A stretch of DNA of 64,000 nt. Source: Apteryx mantelli. Lineage: Eukaryota; Chordata; Aves; Apterygiformes; Apterygidae. Each line of letters starts with the position of its first letter. The first letter of the stretch is position 1. The translations under genes were made by a program, and so were the position numbers. Of the stretch, positions 11,172-23,100 are shown one piece after another. Under the pieces are notes generated by a model, which ran no database searches, was not told the DNA's origin, and was given only the letters and a program-made list of their open reading frames with translations. The stretch covers positions 21,842,458-21,906,457 of the forward strand of contig NC_089979.1 in the NCBI RefSeq assembly GCF_036417845.1, written 5' to 3'.

Positions 11172-14100
11172 GTGAGGCGGCGCGGAGGCGCCGGCAGTGG
11201 CGCTGCGTGCGGCCCGGAGCCCGCGCGGGGCGGCGGGGGGCCGCGAGCGGGGCGCCGCGGCCTCCGCGGGCGGCGCGGCGGTTGGCGGCGCGGGGCTGCG
11301 GCGGGGGCGGCCGGGCGGCGCGGTGCCGGCTGCGCCGTGCCGCCGCCCGGCCGCGCTGGCGGAGGGGCGCGCGTGGGGCCCGCTCGGGCGGCAGGTGAGG
11401 GCGCGGCGGGCGCCCGGGACCGCGCCGGAGCGCGGCGAGCGGCTGCCGGCGGCGTCCGCTTGCTGCCGCGGTCTCTGGGGCGGCCGAGGGGGCCGGCGTT
11501 GCTGCCGCGTTTCGCCTCGGGGTGCGTGATGTTGCAGCGTCCGGGCTTCCCCGGCCGGTGCCATAAATATTTTCAGTTGGCGTTTAAAAAAAAAAAATCC
11601 GGCGATGTTAAATTTGCTCTCTCCGAAGTGCAAACTTCAGCCCGAATTGAAAGGAGCAGCGTTCCTTTATATAATGAGTTTTCTGTTAACTACCCAGTGG
11701 GGAGTCAGTTTCTTTTTTTTGTTGTTGTTGAAAAGTATGCAAAAAATTCTTCCAGGATGTTTCAGAACTACGTACTGAAAAAAGCTTTTATCTCTTGTCT
11801 AAATAAGCCGCCGTAGATTGAGAGGTGTGATGAAAGAAGTATTCTTTGCTTTCAAAGGGATCATTTACGTATGTGCTATACTTTTTTCCTCTTACTGTTT
11901 TTTTTTTCGCGCCAGTTAAAAATAATTAACTGAAGCATTAAAACACAAAAATGGTGATCAGGTTTAGGATACAGTTGTTTGACAGAACGCAGTTCTGGGG
12001 TTTGCTTGGTAGGACCAGCTTAAGGTAAACTAAGGATTCGCTTTGGGACTGACTCATCTTTGTGCGCACTTGCATTTCTGTAGGACTGGAGCCATATATA
12101 TTTTACCACATCTTTACCACTGCGAAGCTGTCCACCGAGTGTGGGGGGTTTTGGGGGAGTTTTTTTGTTTGTTTTAATATAAAAAGTTCTGCTACTTACT
12201 GACTTTCAATTCAGTATTTGTTCTAAGGATAGAAAGATGGTGGCAGTAGCGGCCCCCAATTTAAGATCTTTCTGGGTTTTAGTATGATGTTCTTAGAAAA
12301 TAAGAACATGCTACAGACGCCGGCGTTTCATCTGCTTCATGTGCACAGTCGCTGGGAAACTGCATGTGGTAGGTGGACGTTGCTCTGCAAAATTCAGATT
12401 CTGTGCTATACCAGTTCTGTAGGTGGTCGCACGCTATTAAAGCTGAAGAGCAGCAGTGTTTTTATTGTTCAAGATTCTTTTGTAGCCTGTACACCTACCC
12501 CATAAAAGAAGGGTGTTGTTTTTTTTTTTACTGCCGTCTAGCAGAGAACAGTATATTAAAACTGCACTAAAGCATGTGCACTCTCTTTGAACCTGTCTTT
12601 AGCAAGACATAGAATAATATTACTGTAGTTAACTTTGAGCAGAAGTTGGAAGACAATATAGTCTACCTGTACAAACCTGCAAAAAGAGGTGGAAAAAAGC
12701 AGTATGCTAATTAGATATCCGATCTCTGCTATCTGCTGACCGTCATCAAGCTCTTGCTGTTCATATTTTATGCATTTCCATTATCATGAAGAGTTAACGT
12801 GCTGCTGTAATTCAGTCAATCAGTAAGGGTGTAATTTGCAAATTTTATTTCTGTATTTCCTGCACTACAATAAAAATGAAGTATGTGCTTTCTGAAATAA
12901 ATAAAACCTAAGAAGAGCTTCCCAACTTTTTTAATGAAGGAATAACGATCCCGGTAGGATTGTGTTACAGCGTGTGCCAGTGGTGTTGTTACCGTACAGC
13001 TGTGTCTCTATTTTTACTTTCAACTTACCCATTGAGGAAAGGTTTTTTGTTTGTTTTGGTTTTTGCAGTTTGTAGTAGAACCATGAGTATTGTGGGAGTT
13101 TAGGCAGTGTACAGTGCTTCTTGAAGGCCATGGGAACTGGATGAGTCTTATGCTTTTTGGTCCCACATAGAAAACAATTTTTTAAATATTAGAATAGCTT
13201 TAAGGTATGCAGATTCTTAGGAAATAAATAAGTGTACTCTGTTTTTAAAGCAAAAAATGTTTACATCAGGTGACTGGGGCATTTTTATTTAAAAAGTTAT
13301 TATTAACTCTTTATTTCAAAGACTTACTAAAAAAAAGTGCCAAGGACAGATTTTTTTTTTTTTAATTTGATGTTGCCTTTTTAGCTATACAGATAAAGCG
13401 TGTGCTTCTTTAATGACCTGGAAAGGCTTCAGAGAAGGCTAACGAATCTACGTAGCCTACTGACTGTGAAAACAGTCTGTTGTGCAATAGCTGACCTGAC
13501 TGATGGATGACAATTTCTTCTGTAGACGCTTAACAGTGATAAAATAGGTTATGTCTAGCTTTTGTAGGGATCAAACTCTTCTCCATCTTCCCACCGCTGC
13601 CAGCTTAGGCTGCCTTTCTTCTACTGGACCAGAAGTTCCTGACTGTAAAGTCCCTGTGGTGCTCAGCAGGTAGAAAGGTATGTGAAAGGCTGCTGTTGCA
13701 TCTTAGCTGCTCAGTCAGCCTTTGGCTGGTCTTAATGTTATTAATTGGCCAGGCAGTGTATCTGTCCTGTTTTGATAAGGACAGGGAGAAACAAATTCCG
13801 CTGTGTGTTGTTGATCAAAATAATATTTGTTGTTGGTTATACTTTGTTGGCTTTGTATACACTGAAATTAGAGGAACCTGCATCTCCGTGGAGCCATCTG
13901 TCCATTTGTTATCCTTCTGGAGGCTTTCTTGAGGAAATAGTTTTTTGGTTTTTCTTTTAACTACTGTTAGAAAAGCTGTACTGAATAGTAAAATTCTGTA
14001 TATTGGATGAGGAATATCTGTTTTGCCCTTGTTTTTGCAAATTCCGTAGCTTTTAAAGTAAAGCATCAAAAGCAACTTTATTTTTGAAGGGGCTGTTTTC

Positions 14101-17100
14101 ATCATAATGCTACTGTTTCATTTTGTTTTTATGCCCTCTTTCCTTCTTTATTAGAAGCTACGGTAGCCCTGAAACTGAAGGACAGCTTTTGAATTCCTTT
14201 GCCCGGTATTTTGGTGACAGCCTTGGGAGCAAGATTAAAAGAATGCCTTTAATAGAAGAAACTGTTCTGCCTGGGGACCCTCTTCTCACTCTGCCTGTAG
14301 TAATAATAGGTGAGGTTTTTTCCTATTGTGTTTTTTTTATTAATATTATTATTTTTTAATTCTCTGGCACTGTCATTGCCTTTACAGACCTGCTGTACAA
14401 AGGCATTTATAATTAAATAACTACCTACATAGCAAATAACTTTATTAGATTGATACAGTTCTTATGGTTAACAGTAGTACCATTAAATTATGTTAAAAGA
14501 CTTGCAGTTGAAGTGTATTTGAATTAAAGTTGTGGTTTGATGAAGTTGAACTGCCTTTGGCAGCAAATAATGAGTCTAAACAGAAGAACTGTTTTGATTG
14601 TAGCGTTGACCATACAGGACTTGATTTGCATGATACTGTTATGTCTACATCAGGTCGCACAGAAGTTGTTGATGCTGCACTGGTAGAAATTTGTGTGGTC
14701 AGTTGGGACAGTTGAAAGCATACAGTAAAATGTGTGTTGTATACTGGTTAGATGCTAAACTTACTCATTAATTGCCTTTTTCTTTCTGTTGCATCCACTG
14801 CTAACATCTGAATATTGTTCGTCTATACCAAAACGAATCCATGTCAAATCAGCCAGTTCATATTAATAAACTGTAGTCTTGATTAAATAGTTAAAGGCTT
14901 GTTTTGTAAAATCTTGCCAAATGACAGGATAGCAGAAGGAACAGGCTCCTTAGGTGGATAGCGTTCGCTGAGAGTGCCAGGATGGTTTGTATTTGGCCAA
15001 GATTTTTCAGCGACAGCAGGTCGCCAACTCCTTATTGCTGTGGCTTGATGAAGGGGTGAAGGAAAGGCCTTGAGTAAAGGAGGCTTTCAGGTCCAAAGCT
15101 ACTGGGGCTACAGCAAACCAACAGCAAGCAAGCAGAGATTCCAGAGAAAGAGGTTTTCATGTAATATGTTCACAGTAAACCTACGCTACTTTGAAATAGT
15201 GGTGTTTGTGCAGTGCCTGTTCTCAAAGCTCTATTCAGTGATAGCTTAAAATAGTGCTCATGTAATACATTAATGTGGATGTGACAGACATGAATCACTT
15301 GGTGAATTCTGCATCGTAGTTAAACAGCAACAGTTTCCTGGCATTTTGTCAACCTTGGTATAGGTTTGCCATATGGTTAATGACTCATTTTTCACTGTTT
15401 AATTTTGTAAATATACATTATGCAAATACCTGTGCTCAATACTTACTTTGTCTACAACTTCTTTTTGTGTGCTCACACCAACCACAACTGCCTTGACTAT
15501 CTCCAGTGCAAAACAAATACGTTATCCAAATTGTCTGAATGTTTTTTCTCAGATATATTAGAAAAAATTCTCAAGTTGATTTTCTCCATTGACAGCCTAT
15601 TATCTCTAATTCATGGCTGTCTGAAGGAGCCTTAGAAAGGACCTAAAATTATATAATACTATAGAAGAACACAAAAGTAGCTTCTCTCCCCACCTTACCC
15701 CCCATACTACTGTTTTGATCTCCTCCATGCTATTCTTTTATATTTGGAGTATCTCAGTGATCCGCAATTTCCTGTACTTCATTATGTTAAAATGTTCTTC
15801 TTTTAGTTTCCCAGTGCTACCTTCTCGTGGCACCATTTTAATAATTGGAGAAAAATGACACATATGTGTAAGCAACTGACTTCAGGGTTGAACATTAATT
15901 TATATTGCCCTTCCTTTTGCTTCACCATTCCATTTTTTTTTCTGTATGATGTCTAATTGATGCTTTTATTCTTACTCGGATAGATTGTTCTGCATAAAGT
16001 ACTGTGTTACTTGTGATAATCTTAAGTAACATCTGTACTGTGCTGCTGTATCTGTTTTCCCCCATGAAATTGTGAAGAAACAAATTCTATTTGGATGAGT
16101 TGGAAATGGAAAATTTCGTGCGGGAGTTCTAAATCTAGAGGATGTTCTGTGCTAAACGTTTTCATCTCCTGCACTAGTTTTGATCATTACTGGGTAAACA
16201 CAATATGGTCTTAAATTTTCATCCAAATAACAAGTCTTTGGTTATTTGCTTTAAATTTAGGCGCATAATGCAAAGGTAATTCTGCTGTAGGTTACTGTTG
16301 ATCAGAATCTTCTTCCACTACTCAAACAAAATGCTAACTGCTTCTTAAATAGGGCTGTGGAGTTTGGGAATATATTGATTACAAATCTAAAATTTCTATA
16401 ATAGTAGTATCTAATCTCTCGGTCATGATGAGAAACATTATGGGAAGTATTGTGTGTGAATAAAGAGCAAACTCTTCAGGTTTAAATTTCTCATTTAATT
16501 CCCCCCCCCCCCAAGGATTTTGTGAGTGAATCATAGTAAAATTTATTACAGACCTTGCAGCAGAACTTTCATTCTGCGTGTTCTTGAGAGCATTTCTATG
16601 AGGGAATTTCTTTTCCCTGGACTGGGCCTGCTGGAAGAACAGGGACTGGGTTTGACCCAGCTCTCTGGGTAGTCCTAGGGGAGTAGCTAGGGAACTCGGT
16701 AATTCACCTTAAAACCGTCCTGATCCTTGCTAGCCTTTGTGTTGGCAGCTTTTGTTTTCCAGTTGGTTCTTTTTAGGCTTATCCAGTGGGAATAATCCTT
16801 AGCACAGGATTCTTGTGTGCTGGTATATGTTTTTTTCCCTTTTCTCCCTTTTTTGCAGACTTCCTCACAGGTTCCATTATACCACAATATGGAAAAAAAA
16901 CCCAAAAAACAAAAAATAGTTACACATTTGTAAAACAAAACAAAATTTCTTTATTATGCACAAAATATAATTCTCCCAAAAGTAGTTAAATATTTAACTC
17001 AATCACGGGAATGCTCTTGAACTGTAGCTACAATGAGAGTGTTTTCAATTTCATCTGATTTTATTATAGGTGGCTTCAATGTATTGTTACAGTTCTCTCT

Positions 17101-20100
17101 CACATCCATCTTTCTGACATGGCAAGTAGATGTTAAGAGGGGCTTGCATCCATCCTGAGCTTTAAATTGAAGTGTTACCTGCTATCTCGTGCTGACATCT
17201 GTTTGTGGGAGGGTAGAACAGTTTCGGAGTAAGGAAGAGTTTTCACTGTCTGAAAGACTCTTTATGGTGTTTTTCTTTGTAAATGGCAAAATGGGGATGG
17301 AAGTGGTCTGGGAAGTATATCGGCAGGGTCACAAATATTTAAACCATTCCTTACAGGTTTTTGTTCTAACTTTAAGATCTCAGTGTTGGAAATCCACAGT
17401 TTCCCTAGGCAGTCTTTTTCCAGTACTTAACGGTCCTTACACTATACAGTTTTCTGTCAAGCACTTTAATGCTTTTGCCTTTGCCTCCATATATTGGTGC
17501 AAAAACTATGTATTTGATGAGAGTCTTTAAGAGACTCACTGTGCAGTCCCATGTAACTGCTCAGGTTCTAGGCCTTTGGAAAAATGTGCTTATTGAAGAC
17601 TTCTTACAATTTGGCAGTCTCAGGTCATCTGTAGTAAGCCCATGTGACTTTCTGGAGCGCCTGCCTGTGGCCAGTCTCCACGTGCACCACTGTAGGAGAG
17701 ATACTGCTGCTTGGGACCACAGTGAGTGCAGCTCGGTGGGGGAGGAAAGAGGTCAGTGTGCGAGAGAGTGGGAATGAATGGCAGGACCGGAATAAGAAAT
17801 AGGGACTAGGCAAACTGAGGGGGAACTCAGGGCCTGGGAAATCGGGAAAGGGAGAGGAGGACACAGGCATTGGAGAAGTAAGGTTGGTAACTACTGATGG
17901 AAATCATGTGTGGGAAGATTATGGGGGACAGTGAATGAAGGGTGACCACTGAGATCAAATGGAGGGTTGAAAGGGCAGCAAGTGAGAGCTAACATCCTAA
18001 CAATGAGGGCTATGTAAAAGCCATGACGAAACTAGTGATTTCATTTTTAGCCAGAACTTGAATAACGTAGTAAATGTGTGCCACTTTAGATGGAAAACAA
18101 AGACAAAATATTGAATAGTGTCTCATTAGGAGAACACTGTGCTTTTCATTCAGTCAGTGAGGAAGGGGAGCTATAGAAGCAACAGTACTTAGTCACACGT
18201 TTACATTATGTATTATAGCATGTACTTTTTTTGACTTAGCTTTCTCTCACTTCTGCTATTTGACTTTGCAATATGAACATTACTTGAATACCTTGAGAAT
18301 TTGCTTGTTATAAATATGATCCCCTACTTTTTTTAGTACTAGTCAAAGGAATAGAAATATTTACCTGATATTTGTGTTATCTTATGGTAATATTTTTGTC
18401 CCATCTATTTGGGACATTTGGAAAATAGCATATTAAAATTGCAATAATTCATATAAATAAATTATAAAATGTTATAAAACAAATAAGGATATAGAAAGAT
18501 GTTTGATATTGTTGCTGTTATGCTTAATGATGAACATGGTCTTAAATGAGTTTCTTGTACTTTAGCACTTAATCTACTGTATGTATTTGTCCTCACTCAG
18601 CTTTTACGTGTCTGTTGTGCTGGGTCTATAGCTTCTCATTCTGACTTGCACTGTCTTCAGCTTTGTTTCTGTTTGTCTGTTTATTTCTTCCTCTTGTCTT
18701 GTGGTCAGACTTAAATAGCATATGCTCCTGGTTGTCTTTCTATTCTGTATTTTACAGTACTTACAGTGTAAGTGAGAACACAAAGTTGTAAGATGGTAAA
18801 ACTATTCAGATATCAGTGATTGACAGGTAGACTAAATTTTATCCACTGGGTACTTTTCATACAACAATAGTGAATTTGGCATACTAAACTATGAATTTTT
18901 TAATACGAATTTTATTCCATGATGTAAACAGTCATAAATGTCATAAACAGTCATACATATGACTTTGTTTCCGTGTGTTGCATTTCATTGGTAGTGTAAA
19001 CAAAAAATAATTATTTAAAAGATTGGTTTAAATATTATGTTTGTACCTGTACTTTTTAACTAATTTCTTGTTACCTGGAAAAGATTCTACTGAGTTTGTC
19101 TGGAGGAACTTCCTAGTGGTAGACTTTATTTTACTGCAAAGATTATAAGCTTCTTTGAATAAGGACGGTACCACGCTATACTACTAATGTATAATTTTCT
19201 TGCTGCTTATTTGGTGACATATAAACTTTAGCTTACTTACATTTTTATTGACTTCCTTCTTTAACAGGAAATGGACCTTCAGGAATTTGTCTTTCTTACC
19301 TGCTGTCTGGATACAGGCCATATTTGTCTCCTGAAGCTATACATCCGAACCCCGTTCTGCATACTAAATTAGAAGAAGCTCGACATCTTTCTATTGTTGA
19401 TCAAGTAAGCTTTTGTTACCATCTTATCCAGATCTTTTCCTTCTACAAAATAGGTTGTAAAACAGTAGGATTTCTTCTATGATCCTGTTTAAAATGCTTT
19501 TGCAATTTACATAAAAGAAGTGTCGAACATAGAAAGGGCTTAACTTTCTTAACCCACAAAGAATTAAGCTCAGTAACTGCGTGGTCTCAAGCAGTTGGCT
19601 CTTGACTTCATTTTTCTTACCTGTAAAATAAAGGCCAGTATATACCTTCCTCAATAGCTGTTAACAAATTTATATATTTCAGGTGAAAAGCGATGCATTT
19701 TAAGAATTGTTTATCCCCCAAATGATGCGTATTGCGTCATGGAGAACTAGTGCACTTATCTAGTCATATTTCTAATAAATTAATAAGTTATTTTGTTCTT
19801 CTGTTAATTTAAATGGAATCAACTCACTGTCACTTGACAAAGGCTGTTTTTTTACAGTCTGCCCTTTGTCATGTCCTTATTACTTGCCAAAACTGTCTAA
19901 AGCAGCACTTGGTCTTTCAGTGAGTAGCTGATAAAGGGATTTCGACTTTCACATGCTGGAATGTTTGAGCGCTATCATAAGGACTGAGGAATACGTGCTA
20001 CTAAAGTACTTGAAGTACACATACTTCAAGTTTAAAATATTCTTAAATAATACAGTTCTTCCTAGGACTCAATTTTCAGTAACCTTAGAGATGAATCCAT

Positions 20101-23100
20101 TTTTCTTTTCTGAACAGTATACATCCTTCACTATTTGTGTTGTGGTCACAATGGCTCTTGTGCTGTTCGTTATCCTTGTATTCATCTGATTTTTCTGTCC
20201 AGTTTGAATAGTTAAATCTCCTCCACTGTTTTTCTCCTCTGCGTTATTTTTCTCCCCACTTCTCCATTTGTTTGCCATGTTGCTATTTTCTACTCGCCCC
20301 ACTCTACTCCTGATTGATTACTGACAATGCTACTGTTAACTGTATTGTCTGTGTGAACTGTAGTTTGTTTGGACTAGAAGCATGCATGTGTATTTGTAGT
20401 GGAAAAGTAAGAGTCATTGGGCTGTGTGTGTTTGTTTGTTTTAATACCACGCTGTTTGCATAGGATGTTGACCTTAAGTCTCAAGGCTTATTTTTTGGCA
20501 GGAGAATAAGTTGCCTTAGTTTTTGGCTACAGACGCTTCATGTTCTTCCGCTCCCCTATCCCCCCGAGCTTTTTCCCAATTTGGGAGGCTAAATTATCTT
20601 TTGTCAGCAAAACTTGGCCTCGTGGCTTCTATATTCTCTTCAAATATTTGTCATTGCATTGTTGTAGAAATACTGAATCATGAGTTATTTCTAAAAAAAC
20701 ATTTTGACTGCATCTCTGCATTAAATATTTATCTGTACTTAAACTTCAGCTTAAACTAATTCTCTGCTTTTTGTTGAAGTTCAACTTCTATACATCAGAA
20801 TGATATCATAGGTAGTAAAAGTTGCATGAACATGAAGAACTTTCTTTCATGCTTTAGGATCTCGAGTACTTGTCTGAAGGCCTTGAAGGACGCTCTTCGA
20901 ATCCAGTTGCAGTGCTTTTTGATACATTGCTTCATCCCAATGCTGACTTTGGGTATGACTACCCACCGATTTTGCACTGGAAGCTAGAACAACATCATTA
21001 TATTCCCCATATCGTGCTTGGTAAAGGACCACCTGGTGGGGCTTGGCACGTGAGTAAATTCTTCATGTCACTTACAGGATAACTTTATAATTCTGTAGTT
21101 TGGGGTGTTTCTTGCTATCTAAGGTTGGTTGTTTAGATACTAATGGCTGTTGCAGTTCCGACTGTTCAGCTTACCAAAGCACAAATATGTTGGAGATGCA
21201 AAAGAGGAAGGGAAAAATTGCCCTTAATATTGGGATTTGTGAATATAACTGCTGTCTTGCGTGTTTTTTCCTCCGTTAGTTTAAATTTAATGAGTTATAA
21301 TGAAGTGTATTTTCTGTGACTTTTTCTTCTATCTTTGCATTATTTCCAGGTGCTGTTAAACTGTCTTGAATCATAGTGTTCATATCCCATTGGTTTCACC
21401 CTTTTCTTACATCTGTTTGGAGTTTTCAATAACTTGCTTTTATTTTCCTTTTCTCTTGTTCTCTCTCCACCTTCTGCTTTTCTCCAGTAACTTTATTAGA
21501 TCATGTAGTTATATTATAGTTAGATACTATTTTAATGAAAACTTATTTCCTCAGCACTTCATATAATATTCACATATTGTTATATTCTAGTATTTTATTG
21601 CTCTGAGTACATTGAGAACAATTTTTACATGTTCTACATATATCCATTTGAAATTTATCTGGTTATACATCTTGTTTTCCACTGTAGTCTATGGAAGGCT
21701 CTATGTTAACAATCAGTTTTGGAGACTGGATGGAATTGCCTGGACTCACATTTAAAGAGTGGGCAGCCAACAAACGCAGGTAAAAATATCACTTAGCATA
21801 TTTGAAAAATATGTAGTTGCTATGAGAATCCAGATATCATTATTTTAAGAACTGGAAAACAGCCTCATTGTTTACAGGAATGCATCTTGCTTTGTTTAAT
21901 AAATTGCCTGATGACACTGGAAATGTTTCTCCTCTGTGTACTCTGGTGGAAGAAAACGGACAATGGTTGGCCAGAATAATGTATTTTAAATGCATCGAAA
22001 GCATACATAAAGCAATACCATGCTTACAAGCAGCTGTCGAAGTTGCACAAAGCACTGTGTTGAACAGCACAAAGAAGTGCTGTTACTATAAACAGTTTTG
22101 ATCAGTGTTGAAGGAAGATTGAGGGAGGAATTTAAGATCTGCAGAACTACTCTAAGTTCCTCTTTCAAATTGAATGTTTACTTAAGTTGCTATGCATGCT
22201 AGCTTTTTATATGTATATATATTTAATTCAGGAAGTCAGTATATTTCAGCATTTGCTTTATAGACAAACGCTGCAGCATCTAAAAATGATTTTATATATG
22301 GATTTTAATTTTAAGAGAATAATTCAGTGTTTCCCAATGTTACTTTCTTGTAGTAAGTTCCCTGAACAAATTTTAGAGAGAAGAAATTACTATCTTGTAC
22401 AAACTCAGAGACTATAAAGTTAGAAATTATAAAATTGCTATCGTGTATGAGCTCACTCAAATTTCAGGTATACAATCAGTTTACAAAGGCCTATGTGGTA
22501 ACACATAAACTTGGGCACTCTAGGTAAGCTTCTTCTAAAATCTGAATGTTCCTAACTTTGTTCTAGCAAAATTAAAGGAAATTGTTCTTCTGCTATCTGT
22601 GGTAAGAATTAAAGGAATAGAATTAAATTTGGGTATGTCTCTAAGAGTAGGCTGTTGCTTGTTTTAGGACAACACTTGCAGTAAAGAAACTGTACCTTTT
22701 GTTCTTTGATTGCTTTCTTAGATAACCACGGTAATCTTGCCTCCTTATTAACTTAAATCCTATAAGCTTCTTATTATCTGAAGCTAATTTGTGTATATTT
22801 TAAATTTCAACAATACTAAAAACAAACATGCTGACCTGTTTTACTACAGTTAAACAAGCATATTTAAAAGTACTGATTGTACTTGAAAACTTGTAGTCAT
22901 GTAAAATACAGTTTCATAAATTTCCTTATAAAGGTCATGATCATCCTCCTCAATAAATATCTCACAGGGTTTTCAGAGTAATAACCTGAACATTTACAAT
23001 TGCATATACTATTATCTTGTTAATCTGTGAGTAGCCTGACCTCTGGTAAATAGCTTTTAAACATAATTCAGTGAGAACCCTGATGTTCAGTACTAATGTT

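Larger units (their letters stand above)
10430..11540. promoter_or_regulatory. OSGIN2: CpG island with OSGIN2 promoter and 5' UTR
   Basis: Extremely GC- and CpG-rich DNA in contrast to the AT-rich flanks, with many GC-box-like GGGCGG and CCGCCC motifs and no obvious TATA box. This is the usual form of a dispersed CpG-island promoter. The transcription start cannot be placed exactly from sequence; it should lie upstream of the initiator ATG at 11128. Short internal repeats occur, such as GCGAC three times at 10896-10910 and a CGCCG-type repeat near 10759-10776. Long open frames on both strands here are a by-product of the lack of A/T-rich stop codons. Confidence 0.85.

Noticed and set aside
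10234-11633. Long open frames on both strands (up to about 400 codons) across the first CpG island
   Set aside because: They are Pro/Ala/Arg/Gly-rich, overlap on opposite strands in several frames and result from stop-poor GC-rich DNA. Only the short segment from ATG 11128 to the donor at 11172 matches a known protein.
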